From the NCBI GenBank assembly GCA_000226015.1, contig JH155219.1:171334-194493 (forward strand): 23,160 nt of DNA, given 5' to 3'. A program made the translations under genes and the position numbers. Below, piece after piece: positions 1 through 11,400 of this stretch (position 1 is its first letter; every line of letters begins with the position of its first letter). Below the pieces are notes generated by a model, which searched no databases, was not told where the DNA came from, and saw only the letters and a program-made list of their open reading frames with translations. The DNA comes from Mnemiopsis leidyi (taxonomy: Eukaryota; Ctenophora; Tentaculata; Lobata; Bolinopsidae).

Positions 1-2
1 CT

Positions 3-236
3 ACCCATAGAGGTGAAAACTGCATTAAATTTAAATGTTTTAAATCTAATCTTGAGATGTTTAAGGGCAGAACTAAAGCTTTAGGAATTTATGGTAGTGG
101 AAACTTTTGGGATATTTCTGATGATGTATTAAATCGTATTGAAAGTGGAAATTATTTAGAGAATAAGATGAGACATAATAGCTTTCTCAAAGATAACCCT
201 TTTGTAGCTAGAAAAAGATTTATTAACATTAATTAG
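3..236 (+). CDS. C-terminal end of an unrecognised protein, probably transposon-derived
   Basis: One frame is open from the left edge to a TAG at 234-236, giving 77 residues with no stop. The composition looks coding, with aromatic and charged clusters such as GIYGSGNFWDIS near the middle and NPFVARKRFININ at the end. It enters from outside the window, so no start or upstream domains are visible. Codons are strongly A/T-ending, unlike the ARFGEF3 exons to the right. I do not recognise the family. Position beside repeat-rich DNA and the lack of any splice site inside suggest the tail of a mobile-element or multicopy ORF, but that is inference. It could instead be the last exon of an ordinary upstream gene. 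Confidence 0.45.
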   Translation, partial: THRGENCIKFKCFKSNLEMFKGRTKALGIYGSGNFWDISDDVLNRIESGNYLENKMRHNSFLKDNPFVARKRFININ

Positions 237-1194
237 GATTTTTGAATTTTAGTATTTTAGCTTTTAATTGAATTTTAGATTTTTTAGATACATTTGGAGA
301 TTAGTTGTGATGATGCTGGCATCATTATTTGTTATTTATTTATTTGTTTATTTATTTAAGCAATTGCCTAATAGAAATTGTTGAATTTGGCAATGCCATG
401 GTAACTTGGCATACCCAGTCTTCAACCACCTCCTAAAAAGCTCCTTGGTGACCTTATAACTGCACTAACGTTCAAAGTAAATGATTCTTAGTGCTCAAAC
501 CTTGTTTGATCCATCTCCTCTACATAAGGTACCACCACACAAGACTTTGGAGCTCTAAGTCTTAAGATAGAGCCCTGAATCAAAGACATGTGATTTTTAG
601 AAAAGCTCGCATTAAATACAGGATTTAACAAAATTTGTCAATCTGAAGCACTAACACTTGGTCATAACTATACATCAATGAACAAATGAAATATATGTAT
701 CTTATACTTATTTTAATTAGGACACTCCAACAGCCACATGTTACACAAGTGTAATGGCCAATTACAGGAGGACGAATGTATAATTATACATACACGCCAG
801 TGACAGTTTAGGTAGTGTGTACCATACTTTCATTGCCCATGACTTTGCTGTTATGGGCAGCTACTCAATCAACCCTCACACCCGATTTCTCGGCCATTTG
901 GCTGAGTGGACCACGGGGCTGCATAGATCCAACGGAATCCTTAGCTGAGCATCAAAGATGCTCACCCCATGGCCAGTGCCGCAGATGGGAATCTTACAAT
1001 ACAAGAAACAAGTGCCCACAATAATACTTGTGACAATATACAAAATACTTACTTGCTTACTTAAATCATAAACTTAGCAAAAATGTCCTTCTAGAATCTA
1101 GATCTAGATTTGGCTTGCAATGCTAGGAGTAAGGAGAGATAGGAGAGGGTGTATTTGGGAGGATATATATGTATCTGATACTTTGGTCTGCTTT
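237..1194. other. Non-coding spacer, repeat-like
   Basis: No supported gene. It holds a T-rich (TTTA)n stretch near 328-358, a perfect 16-bp palindrome ATGTATAATTATACAT at 776-791, and the small inverted repeat TTACAC-AA-GTGTAA near 740-753. Short open frames at 815-1024 and 1104-1319 look random. Positions 1090-1110 carry CTAGAATCTAGATCTAGA, a simple palindromic run. Confidence 0.5.
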
Positions 1195-1478
1195 TCAAGG
1201 CTGAAATATTTGTTGGTGGTGTGGTGGTATCTACCCTGACTTTCTAAACTGGAGATCAAGGTTTGATTCCCTGATCCATCAATCCTAGAGGAGTGTGCTA
1301 AGGGCATTTGCCTATGCAATCTCCTTTGGTTGACTCAGCCAAATGACGGGGAAACTATGATTGAGGGTTAAATGAGGAGGGTCTCTCTCTAAAAGATCTA
1401 GAATCTTCCAGGAGCCCCTTCTGTATAACTGTAAAAGCCTGGGTACAGGTTTAACAAATACAAATACAAATACAATAG
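1195..1478 (+). repeat. tRNA-derived SINE
   Basis: A box-B-like promoter element GGTTTGATTCC lies at 1260-1270, preceded at about 1217-1235 by a degenerate box-A-like TGGTGTGGTGGTATCTACC. About 200 bases of unrelated body follow. The element ends in a short-period tail of ACAAAT units at 1453-1477, a usual SINE 3' end. The internal RNA polymerase III promoter and tail are seen. Membership in a named SINE family is not claimed, and target-site duplications were not resolved. Confidence 0.55.
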
Positions 1479-1732
1479 AAAACTCTAATGCATTTCGTTT
1501 AAAATCTTATGGTAACTCAGCATGTCATTCAGTGCTAGGCAGTTTTATCTTCTCATACTGGGGCCTACCCTATAAATGGGATAACTAATAATGCCATAAA
1601 CTTGACTGCCGGAAACCTTTTTAGCTGAGAGACATGGCATTAAAACCACCAGCTGTGTTAATAACACTTGTAATCTGATTGTGAGATTTGGTAGTTGATA
1701 TTTTTCAATGATTTGATTGAGTTCTTTTGCAG

Positions 1733-2465
1733 CTAGCTCTAAATACAATATGAGATGCTAGCAACATCACCTGAAGTCCAAAGAAAAGACGCCAATAAAA
1801 ATGTTGAGCTAGTATCAAACACTCGAAATTGCCAACCTGCATCAATCGACACTCAAGGTAAAAATCAAAATGGGCCAGACTTTAATGAAACCAATCAATC
1901 AGAAAATGAGGATGGTTCAGAAACATCTTCAGAGGTGACAAAGACGTATAATGATGAATCATCTTCAACTGAACCCCTAAATGATTCCTACCTGGCTGAT
2001 GAATCTTCTCTTAATGCTAATTCTGCAACAGAAATTAGTGAATTAACATCAGAAAATGGTAATGTAAGCGAATGTGATCACACATCCGACAGGACATCAC
2101 CCTCTAAATCAATACCTGAAATATCAGCAGAGAACTTAACTGACACTGAAACCCATGAATGTTTATCAGAACCGAACTGTAACAATTTGACAGTTTCAAA
2201 ACTTGACTCTATCACACTCAATAGTAGTAGTAATTCTAGGGTTAGAAGTATATCAACTGATTCTTCTGCAAATGCATCTCTCGAACAGTATGAAGAATTT
2301 TCTAGTAACGAAATTGATGAAGCAAAGCGTGCAGTTGACTTACCAATAGATCATGTTCCTATAAACCCTGACCGTACAAGTACACCCGAACCACATTCTG
2401 CATCACCGATCAGAGAAGTGTTGCTGACATTGCAAAAAGAGGCCTCCAAGTATCGAAATATACAG
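1733..2465 (+). CDS. ARFGEF3: ARFGEF3 exon with start codon and long acidic N-terminal extension
   Basis: A pyrimidine-rich acceptor (GTTCTTTTGCAG) ends at 1732, so the exon starts at 1733 with 22 bases of 5' UTR. At least one more 5' UTR exon should lie upstream. ATG 1755 is chosen because TAA at 1740 closes the frame above it. A short overlapping frame, ATG at 1750 with a stop at 1759-1761, could damp initiation. The exon encodes 237 residues. The first ~220 are rich in Ser, Thr, Asn, Glu and Asp with no predicted fold. The last 18 (VLLTLQKEASKYRNIQ at the end) match the extreme N-terminus of vertebrate BIG3, where they follow the Met almost directly. The donor at 2466 is gtgagt, phase 0. 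Confidence 0.8.
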
Positions 2466-5400
2466 GTGAGTGTTTGAACTTGTATTGTTAGAATTTTAAG
2501 CAAAGTTTACATTGAATGGTAAGTTTTTTTAAGCTAGTGCAATACTTTTGGATTATTAAAATTTAATCTTTAAACAGAATTCACATTTTCTTTAAGTTAT
2601 TGTAACAAATTAGACACTGTTCTGCAATATTTCAATGGGTATAACACCTGTCATCTTCTGGCTCAAACAGGGCCGTAGCTAGGATTTTTAAATGGGGGGG
2701 GGTCAGCTTGCGAGCGAAGCGAGTAAGTTGTGAAACTCGGCGCGAAGCGCCGAGCCCGCGCGGGGGTTTGGGGGCGCAGCCCCCAACGGGGTCCAGGGGC
2801 AGAGCCCCTTGCCGGGGGCTAGGGGGCGGAGCCCCCCGGAAAATTTCAGCAGGAATACATGTAAAAAGACCATTTTTTATCAATAAGAAAGGAGAAAATC
2901 GAGGCATCTTGAGGTGTTGAAGCAGGCCCAATGCCCATACAGAAGCTGTGACTATCTGGTATGCTCACTGTTTAGACATTATCTGTGCCATGATCTATAT
3001 TCTAAAAGAAATTTGTAGATAAATCAGGGTATTTAAATGATGTAGATAACAATTTTCAATTTTGCAATCGAGAATAATAAGCAAATGGGCAATGGGCAAT
3101 GGCAAGTATCATGTTCGATTGTGATAAGTGTCAAGATTCAAGTTGTTAGCTTGTAGCTATTGAATAAGAAATATCAATAAAACAAGCATTGTATGTCCAA
3201 TACTGATTAGAATTTATGTTTTCAGCAATGAAAATTTAGATGTTTAGACAGTAGTCAAATCTGGGGGGTCAATGACCTGCTTCGCAGGTCATGTTTAACC
3301 CCCCCTTCCCCAAATTGGGGGGGGTCATGACCCCCCTGTCCCCCCCCCCCTAACTACGGGCCTGGGCTCAAATTATTAATTTAATAGTAGTTGATGAAAG
3401 TATTAAAAAAGTTTAAATACTATTATCAACTTAGTTAAATCAAAAATTTGAGCCAGAAGATGACAGGTGTTATACCTATTGTAGAACAGTGTCTAATTTG
3501 TTGCAAAAAAAGATGCTTACATACCTTGTAGTTCTATTTATAACTAAGATTTCGAAAAATTCCATCTTTCGAGTTCCATTTAAAGATGCTTTGGATCACA
3601 CAATTAATTTTTCATGGCGAGCCTTTTCAATTTTTCAGGAAACTTGTAATGATGCACTTGAAGAGCTGGCTTCCAATCAGAAAGAAGTTCTGACAGTCCG
3701 CAGTTATTGTTTTCTTCCGCTCAAGTTAGCTTATGACACGAAGCTGCCGAGATTTTGTATTCTAGCTGTGACTGGTTTCAGACATCTGCTAAGCGACCCT
3801 CTTCTTAAAGCGACCTCACTTAACCCCAATAAGGTGGGCATCGTTGAAAAACTCAGCAAACATGTTGGTGTACTTTAGTTTTCAAAACTTACATGCAATT
3901 ATTACTGTATTGTTTTGATTCTTTCACAAAACCTGTTTCAGACCCCGCTTGCAGTGAAGATTGTCGAATTAACATTGCGTTATCCTGGAACCAATGACGA
4001 ACATTTCCATGAAATCTACAAGCTTTGTTTGGCAGTCGTTTGTTCCGATATAAGGGAAGTTCACCATGATCATATTATCAAGATGCTGGAGTTATGTTTG
4101 GAACAAGCTGTCAAACACAAGGAAACATCTCAAAAAGCTTTAGCTCACTCTACGTTTCTTCAAATGCTGTCGCAGTTACCTAGAAACCTGGCTTCAGAGG
4201 GAGAGTTGCCAGCATCAGCGGAGGTAATAAAATCTTGTTGTTGATTATTATCTTTCTGACTTTCTGTAAATCTTGAAATTGGGGTTTAGTTGAAATCCTC
4301 GTACAAACTTGTACCAATATTGCGTGCCTGTGTTGCTGTGTTGATATTTTCCTCTTTTTGACTTTTTTATGTTTACTTGTACACAAAATGCCATTTTCCT
4401 TTGGCTTTTCGATGATAAAATCATGGTGTACAGGTGGAGGATTACATCGAAGTCCTGAAATGGTTAGTGGGTAAAGTGCCTAATAGAAACTCAACGATCA
4501 GACAACAAGCTATCATGGAAGTTTATCTAAAGTGAGTACTTTAAGAAATAAGTACATCCCTCCTTTAATAGGAAACCTTTTTATCAAGACTTCTTGAACA
4601 ATAGGTTCAATTGTAAACATCCAACACTCCATCCCTAAATGTCTAAACTAGAATATTAAGATGCCATTTCTTTAAAAAAATCCCCCCTGTCTAGACACTA
4701 CCTGGACGGCCTGGTGACACTACTGAGCAGTACACCCCCTACACTGGTTCAGCACACAACTTTTACCGACATTGTCTGGCAGCAGCTGTGCCCCTCTCTT
4801 ATCCAGCTGCTGGGCAACCCTATGGTCGACAAGGCTGCTCAGAGGGGCAAGGTAGGATTTCCCAGAGTTCAGTTTCTCTCCCATTAGAATTCGTCGTCTT
4901 GTCATCTTCCTTCATGATATCATTTTATTTATGCTTGAATACTGCTTGGAAAGCACAAAGTTTCAGATTGAACTTTGGTGTTGTATCATGATACTCTGTC
5001 TCTGTATATAATGCAGATTGGCAGCTTGCCATCAAGACCCCCAAATCTGACCCCACCCAACACCCCTCTCCAGGTACACACCTCACACCCCCACACGATA
5101 AAGGATCTGCTCCACATACACACCGTCAACACGGATGTTACCAACTCCTGCACAAAGAGCTGCCACTCCATAGCTACCCAGCTGGTCAGGCTGGTTGGAC
5201 ACCAGGCCTTTCTCCGTCCTGTTCTGGCGTCTCTATTTCACCGGATCATCATGTTCCCCCCACCTCATCTTCGTCGGCATGCTCTCGAGGGAGTCAAGGT
5301 TTTTAACTTTGATTTATGTAGTGGCTTTTGTTTTCAATGTTGGGTTAAGATATTTTTAGCGAAACTTTTCCTTAATGCAAACAAGCAATGTTTCATCTAT

Positions 5401-8400
5401 TTACCCAAATGAACACCTCTACAGTCTACAGCCAAGTCAACTCAAGTACTCTCAATATTTTAATGTGCACCGTAAATAAATCCTTGCATTATATGCTTTT
5501 CCCTTTACTATTTTCTATTATGCAGCCTCTCAAAAAGTTTCTGAGAATAACATAAACCTCTGTCAGGAGGTGTTTAAAAAATCCGAGGTTACTGACAGAT
5601 CTGTGCGTTGTGCAAGAGAACGATATCGCTCGGATAGATTTCGCACTTCTCAAGGTAACAATAAAGAACTGCTTTGTCATTATGCCTTTTATAGAGTAAG
5701 TCTTATGTAATATCATGCCAAACGGGTATTGCGAACTTAAAGGGTTGTAAAGGCTAAATTGAAGGCTTTTTATATAGGCCTTTTCATTGTCCACGATATG
5801 AAAATGCTTCCAACCAGAAAGTGTTAGAATAATGTCAAAATATTTGCCGATATGCTGTAGTACTGCATGTTGTATGCAGGGAGTTGAAGTTAGTTAAAAT
5901 ACTAAGAATTAATGAGCAGTTGCCATACAATTCATCAAATAACCCTACCTCTGGCCGTGACAGTAACAACATGTACAAATTGCCTACTTTTGTTTCCCTA
6001 CAACCCCTACCGTTACCACATCACCTTCTCTCCTCTCCAGATGCTGATAGACGGAGTTACCCAATCTTCTCTATGTGGTGATAGCACCATGCTAGGTATG
6101 AGTGCCAGTGTCATTGTTGCGCTGCTGGACTCCATCCAGCAACTTTCTAACAGTACTGGTGTAACGATCGAACACAAGGAGCGGATCAGCGGTGCTATAG
6201 AGGACATGGACTCGCAGATACAGGTTGTCCGATCATTTTAGTAACGTAGTGAGAAAAGTTTAGTCATAAGATTGGTTTTTCCACGTAAAAATCATCGAAG
6301 TGCACTTAGGGATTCATATTGTGGTAATTATATATCCTATGATTTTAAACTCACCAACACAGTGAATCCCCTGTAGCTAACACAGTAAAACCCCTGTAGA
6401 CGTACGATGCGGGAGGGGACGAGAGTGAGACAGTCAGTGAGACCGAGGACATCTTCACCCCAGGACCTGCACCTCCTGTACAGACGTTCTTCACAGCCGA
6501 CTCAGAGACAGACACTCACACTAGCGACCTTGTCAGGACAGGTAGCTCAGGTTTTTCTGTCCTTGTTTGTTTACTCGTTCAGGTTGCTGTTGTTTAGATT
6601 GTTGCTGATTGATCACGGGGTACAATGTTAATTGTTTATTAGCAGATAAGCTGCTACTTTCAAAGTGGACGTTACTAAGAAGGTTCTGAGTTCTCCTATA
6701 AGATTGTAATAATATAATTATTAGCAAGGACTGGTGACACGGATGACGAAGAGGAGGAAAAAGTAGATGATAAGCAGACAGGAATAGGAGAGGAGATAGA
6801 TGTGACTGACTCTGTTTTCCCCCAGGAAAATGAGAGTGCTGTCGTCCCTGATCAGCCAGGTACACTTTCCAACTCTTAACATGTTTGTTATTTTGTATCT
6901 CTAGCTATAAGGTAAATCCTGTCAGACTATAACAAAAAAAACTATTCGTACTATGAATTACAAACCTCATTGTACAGAAAATCTCAATAAAGAGACAGAG
7001 GAGAAAAGTCCGGTGATCTCCTCTGCATCAGACAGTGAGGAAGAAGACAGACAAAGCGCAAAAGAGTTTGTGAAATCTCTTCTTCAGTCTCTCCCTCATC
7101 TTCTTCACATAGAGTGAGATTCTTCGGTTGTAGTATTTGTCATGATATATTTCTTTAGAAATAAGAATAATGCATCGAACTAGTATTTGTAAATTTCTGT
7201 CTTTAGATATCCTCCTATCGAGCAATGTTGAGTTGATCAACAGATCAAGCGACTTTAAGAAAACCCATCCAGTGCTATTCGATGTCATTATGCCATTGAG
7301 GGTATATATGATTGCCATGGCCTCTAATTAATTCAAACCAGGGACCCACATACGTTAGATCTGTCGATACAGCAGTTTGCTAGTGACATGTGCGCGCAAG
7401 TGCGCCAGTTGAGCGCGCAACTTCCGATGTTGAATGCTGACAGTGTGTACGTTGCTACATACATGGCACTAGATCTAACAAGACGACTTCACTTCGCGCA
7501 ACACTACGTGTAAGTATGCACTGCAGTTTCATTTGGGAGTGATCCGAGTACCAGTCATCAATGCAGTTTTATCTGGGATTAAAATGTATAGTTTTGAATC
7601 TTGACGGCTGGTCGATGTAAAAGTTACTATTTCTCGGCTCCTCAGAACATCCACCCTATCAAGTGTCTTCTTGCTCTGACTATTATACAATTCCAGGGCG
7701 AAGAAGAGCAACAGTTCGATAACCGTGCCAGTTTCAGAGTCCCAGTTTGTTGAGTGGGTCCAGGGATCTGGAGGTGTAATTCTCGTTTCTCCGATATGGC
7801 TGCAAGAGGTGATCTTCTTGTTCTCCTATTTCACCTTTCGAGGGATCTGTTAATCGGTGTTGGTGTAAGATACAATTTCAAGGTAATCTTAAATCTTGTC
7901 TCCAACTCAGATATACCGAACTGTTCTAGACGTGGATCTACTGACTTTGTCGGAGTTTGACTTAAACAAGCCCTCGACACTTCTCTCTCTACTGGAAAAG
8001 TTCTCTCAGGTAACCTAAACTTCAATTCTAAAATAGCATCACAATTATTGCAGCCTGAAGAAGCAAGCAATAGTTATTTCACCTCATGATGGTGTTTGTA
8101 TCTTGACGTAGTTACTATAAATAGTAACTAATAAAGAGAAAGTTTCTCCCTCCTTCCAGGTACAAAAGAGCACTCAGCCCACCTCCCCTCTCACTCCTTG
8201 TCAGAGATTCGCCAGATTCTTATTGTCGGGCACCTGGGAAGAAATACTCCAAGTTTTACAGGTACGTATTCAGGAAAATATTCAGAATAGGTTCTGATTC
8301 AGAATAGGAATTGTTCTTCACTGACTGATCATATTCGGCGATCATTTCAGTAGAATTCTCGGATTTACATTGCTGAAAATTGGTTCTTAGAATCTTCATT

Positions 8401-11400
8401 TGATGATCATATTATCACCTCTCTCTTAATACTTTTGATTTTGAAATTTGGTTCTAAATCGTAATTTGGTGAAATTTGAAACTCAAAACATTTAACGATC
8501 AAGATATTCAGCCATAACAACGTCTCCATGACAAAAGAAAAATTTTCCACGTGACAATGAAATCGAGAGATTTATCATTACTAGACTTGTCCATCAGGAT
8601 TCTGGCACTATTGAGATTCAACCGTGTATATTCGTCTTGATCAAATGATTATTATGACCTCGTGAAATTATTGCTGACCCGTTTATCGCACACGCCTTCC
8701 CGGCAAGTTACCAAGTCTTACCAACACCATCGTCCAATCAAATCACCGCACGGTGAACACGAACCAATCAGGACAGCCCATCCCGTCCACGTGACCGGGT
8801 GGTTTCCTGAGATACGAGATTGGTATAATTACGCTGTACATGCACTCTCACTAGATGTACCGCAGCTAATGTACCGTAGCTAGGCTCGTTTGCGGTGTAC
8901 TGTGTAGGCACACATACATTACCAATGTAGCTGGCTGCTGGAGTGAAGGTCGCCACTCGACACATGTGTAATGTTGCAGTTTCGTTCTTGGCAGATGGGA
9001 GATTAAACTTGTAATGTGTTCAGTAACTCATGAGTACAGTTAATAGCAGACGCTAAAATGTGTGGTACTGAAAACAGTTTTAAAATCATCAGTTATGTGA
9101 AAAATGTTGGTATGGTTTAGGTACCCACATACCTGCAGGTTTACTTTATCAGGCGGTGGTTATTTATAATATTTAAGTTAAAATAAGGAAGTCTTCATGG
9201 ATAAGTTTTCCAAGAGCGAGCGTTTAGTTAAGCTGCAGCTAACTAAGTCCCACTTTTCAGAACCCTATAGAAGCGCCACACAAGCTGAAAGCTCGACTAA
9301 GTGAAGTCTGGGCTGGTTCCAAGTCGCTAACAACTAGAACTGACCTGATATGTTGTTGTTTGGACGGTCTGAGACGTGCCGCTACGTTGTCCTGCAAACT
9401 AGGTAAATTTTGGTCCTGGAGTTTTAGGGTAGCAGAAAAAGAACACCAACAGTTTACTCTGTTTCCCCATCGAACCCTAGCGAAAAGTTTGGCAATACTC
9501 CAAAAATTTGGTTTAATAAAACTCACTTCCCACTCAGGAATGCAGAACAAGTGCACGACAGTAATCTCCCATCTAGCTAACATTTCCTGTAGCAGTGTGA
9601 AGCGACTCAGTATCCACAAGGAGCAAGCTGCCGTGTCTACCGACAATGCGGAGCTGCGTGTAGCACACGTGCTCAGCATGGACGCAGTTCTCAACGTCGG
9701 TCTAGATGTTGGTCAGGTCAGTGACTGAGACATGTTTGAAACCGTTTGAAACTGTTTCAGACGTGTCCACGATCGTAGAGGATAAGAATATGTATTTCTG
9801 ATGGGAATCTTATTTGAAATAGCAGTGTCATTCAGGTCATATGTTCGCCACTACTTTATCATTTCTCTTGCGAGTTAATAAAACACCAGGTTTATTGTAA
9901 AGTTAACTTAAACTACTGCGATCTAAACACGCCCTGTCTACAGTTCGAACCGAAGTGCTGGAAGCATGTGTTCAAGTGCTGTGCCTACATCTCCCTCCTG
10001 GAACACACCAAGTTTGCACACAGCAAGACAGAAGACAACGTCTCTACGAAAACAACCGGGGCCGGGACACTCAGGTATGTCTTTCTTGCTGATCTAACAG
10101 CTGTCTTACTGATTGCTCGCTTACAGATCAACAAATTAGCTGGATCATGATTAGAATTCCTTCTGATTTGACACTCGTGCGTCACATTATTGTTTGCCTA
10201 TCAGAGAACTGATGATGTCTGAGGAAGCGTCCGAGGGTGGAGTAGCGGAGCTTCTCCAACAAGAGACGCAACACGACATAACGAATACTCCTCGGGGACT
10301 GTTTAGGTGGATCTTTCTTGGTCTTGTCTTCAATTAACTGCTGAGAACTTTGATTTTCTTGAGATTTGTGAACCGCGATCATCAGCCCTGATTCTCCAAG
10401 CTTAAATTAACAAAATACCAACACAGCATACGCAAAACAGACACAGCAGTAAACAAACCAACTTGAATAGATATTACAAATTACCAGATTGGATCAGGTG
10501 TATGAATTGTTAGAAAATTAATCTAGAATAAGAGAATAGTTGGCCTATTCCTCATCCCACTACACCTCCACACTAACTTCTCCCTCTTCAGCGGTACGTA
10601 CAGCGGAGTGTTGGACAACGAGGTCAGCACTAAGGCTGTAGCCCTCCTCGCTTCCTCCGCAGACAAGCTCTTCAGCTCAGCGGTCTCTCATCTCTCCACT
10701 GAGCCCCTCAGGTGGGTAGCTGCTGAAAGTGATGTTGTCGTAAAGCGTGTTTTAGATCTATAGAAATGTTGAGGTTTTGGTGGATCAGGTTTGATAAACC
10801 GGCATCGTTCTCTGTCCCGGCCAGGCTGGATCCCACTCTATATCTAGGTTCGGAAATTCTGTCAGTTCAGAAGCAGAGTTGTAGAGTATTGTTGTTCGAT
10901 ATGTTTAATGTAACTCCATAAATGTAAGGTTTCTTCAACCCCACGTTATTTCGAATAGAACTAAAGTATAAGCCTCATATACGTAGTTTTCTTCCTAAAA
11001 TATATTTCTTCAGCGGTGGTCTAGGGTACTGCTGCCTGCGCGGTAGCCTGGCATGTAGAGCCACCCCGAAGAGCCAGGGCCCTTTAGGGTAATAATGTTA
11101 TGCTCCTGCTTCATGTTGTGCTTTATTTGCTTTCGTGCGATCTTTATGTGCTTCAAGTATAATGCTTTTGTGCCGTTTACATGTGCTTCATAATAATATG
11201 ATATGCTTTCGTGCGTTTGGTATTCAAATTTGCTTTATGCTGCCAAGGATCCAAGGACAGAAATGGAAAATGACTCTATGAATTCCACGGAACCAGATAA
11301 AATCTGATCGGGTTTTTCGAATGTACCTTGAATATTTCATTAAGTTCACATTGCTTTAAAGCTGGCTCGTAGCTTTTATTGTTCGCGGAATGATGTTCGT

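Larger units (their letters stand above)
2600..3506. mobile_element. Palindromic MITE, interrupted by a hAT-like insertion
   Basis: Bases 2600-2667 and 3447-3504 form a long inverted repeat of about 60 bp. AACAAATTAGACACTGTTCT on the left is matched by its reverse complement on the right, and TATAACACC...GCTCAAA is matched by TTTGAGC...GGTGTTATA. Without the inner element the repeat unit would be about 200 bp of foldback sequence around an AT-rich core at 3373-3446. No transposase frame is present. It lies in ARFGEF3 intron 1 and ends about 130 bases before exon 3639. The exact outer target duplication was not resolved. Confidence 0.75.

Noticed and set aside
2632..2931. 99-aa minus-strand and 70-aa plus-strand frames
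   Set aside because: They lie in the GC-rich hairpin array of a non-autonomous transposon; the peptides are low-complexity Pro/Gly/Arg.
5526..5654. Longer form of ARFGEF3 exon 7 starting at the acceptor at 5525
   Set aside because: It fits the phase of the upstream exon, but reads an in-frame TAA at 5553-5555 before the conserved block.
7207..7302. Possible exon with VELINRSSDFKKTHPV
   Set aside because: The upstream exon ends in phase 2, and in that phase this segment meets TGA. Joining 7113 to 7342 gives a continuous match to BIG3.
9257..9694. 145-aa minus-strand frame
   Set aside because: It is the mirror of two ARFGEF3 exons with clear homology on the plus strand.
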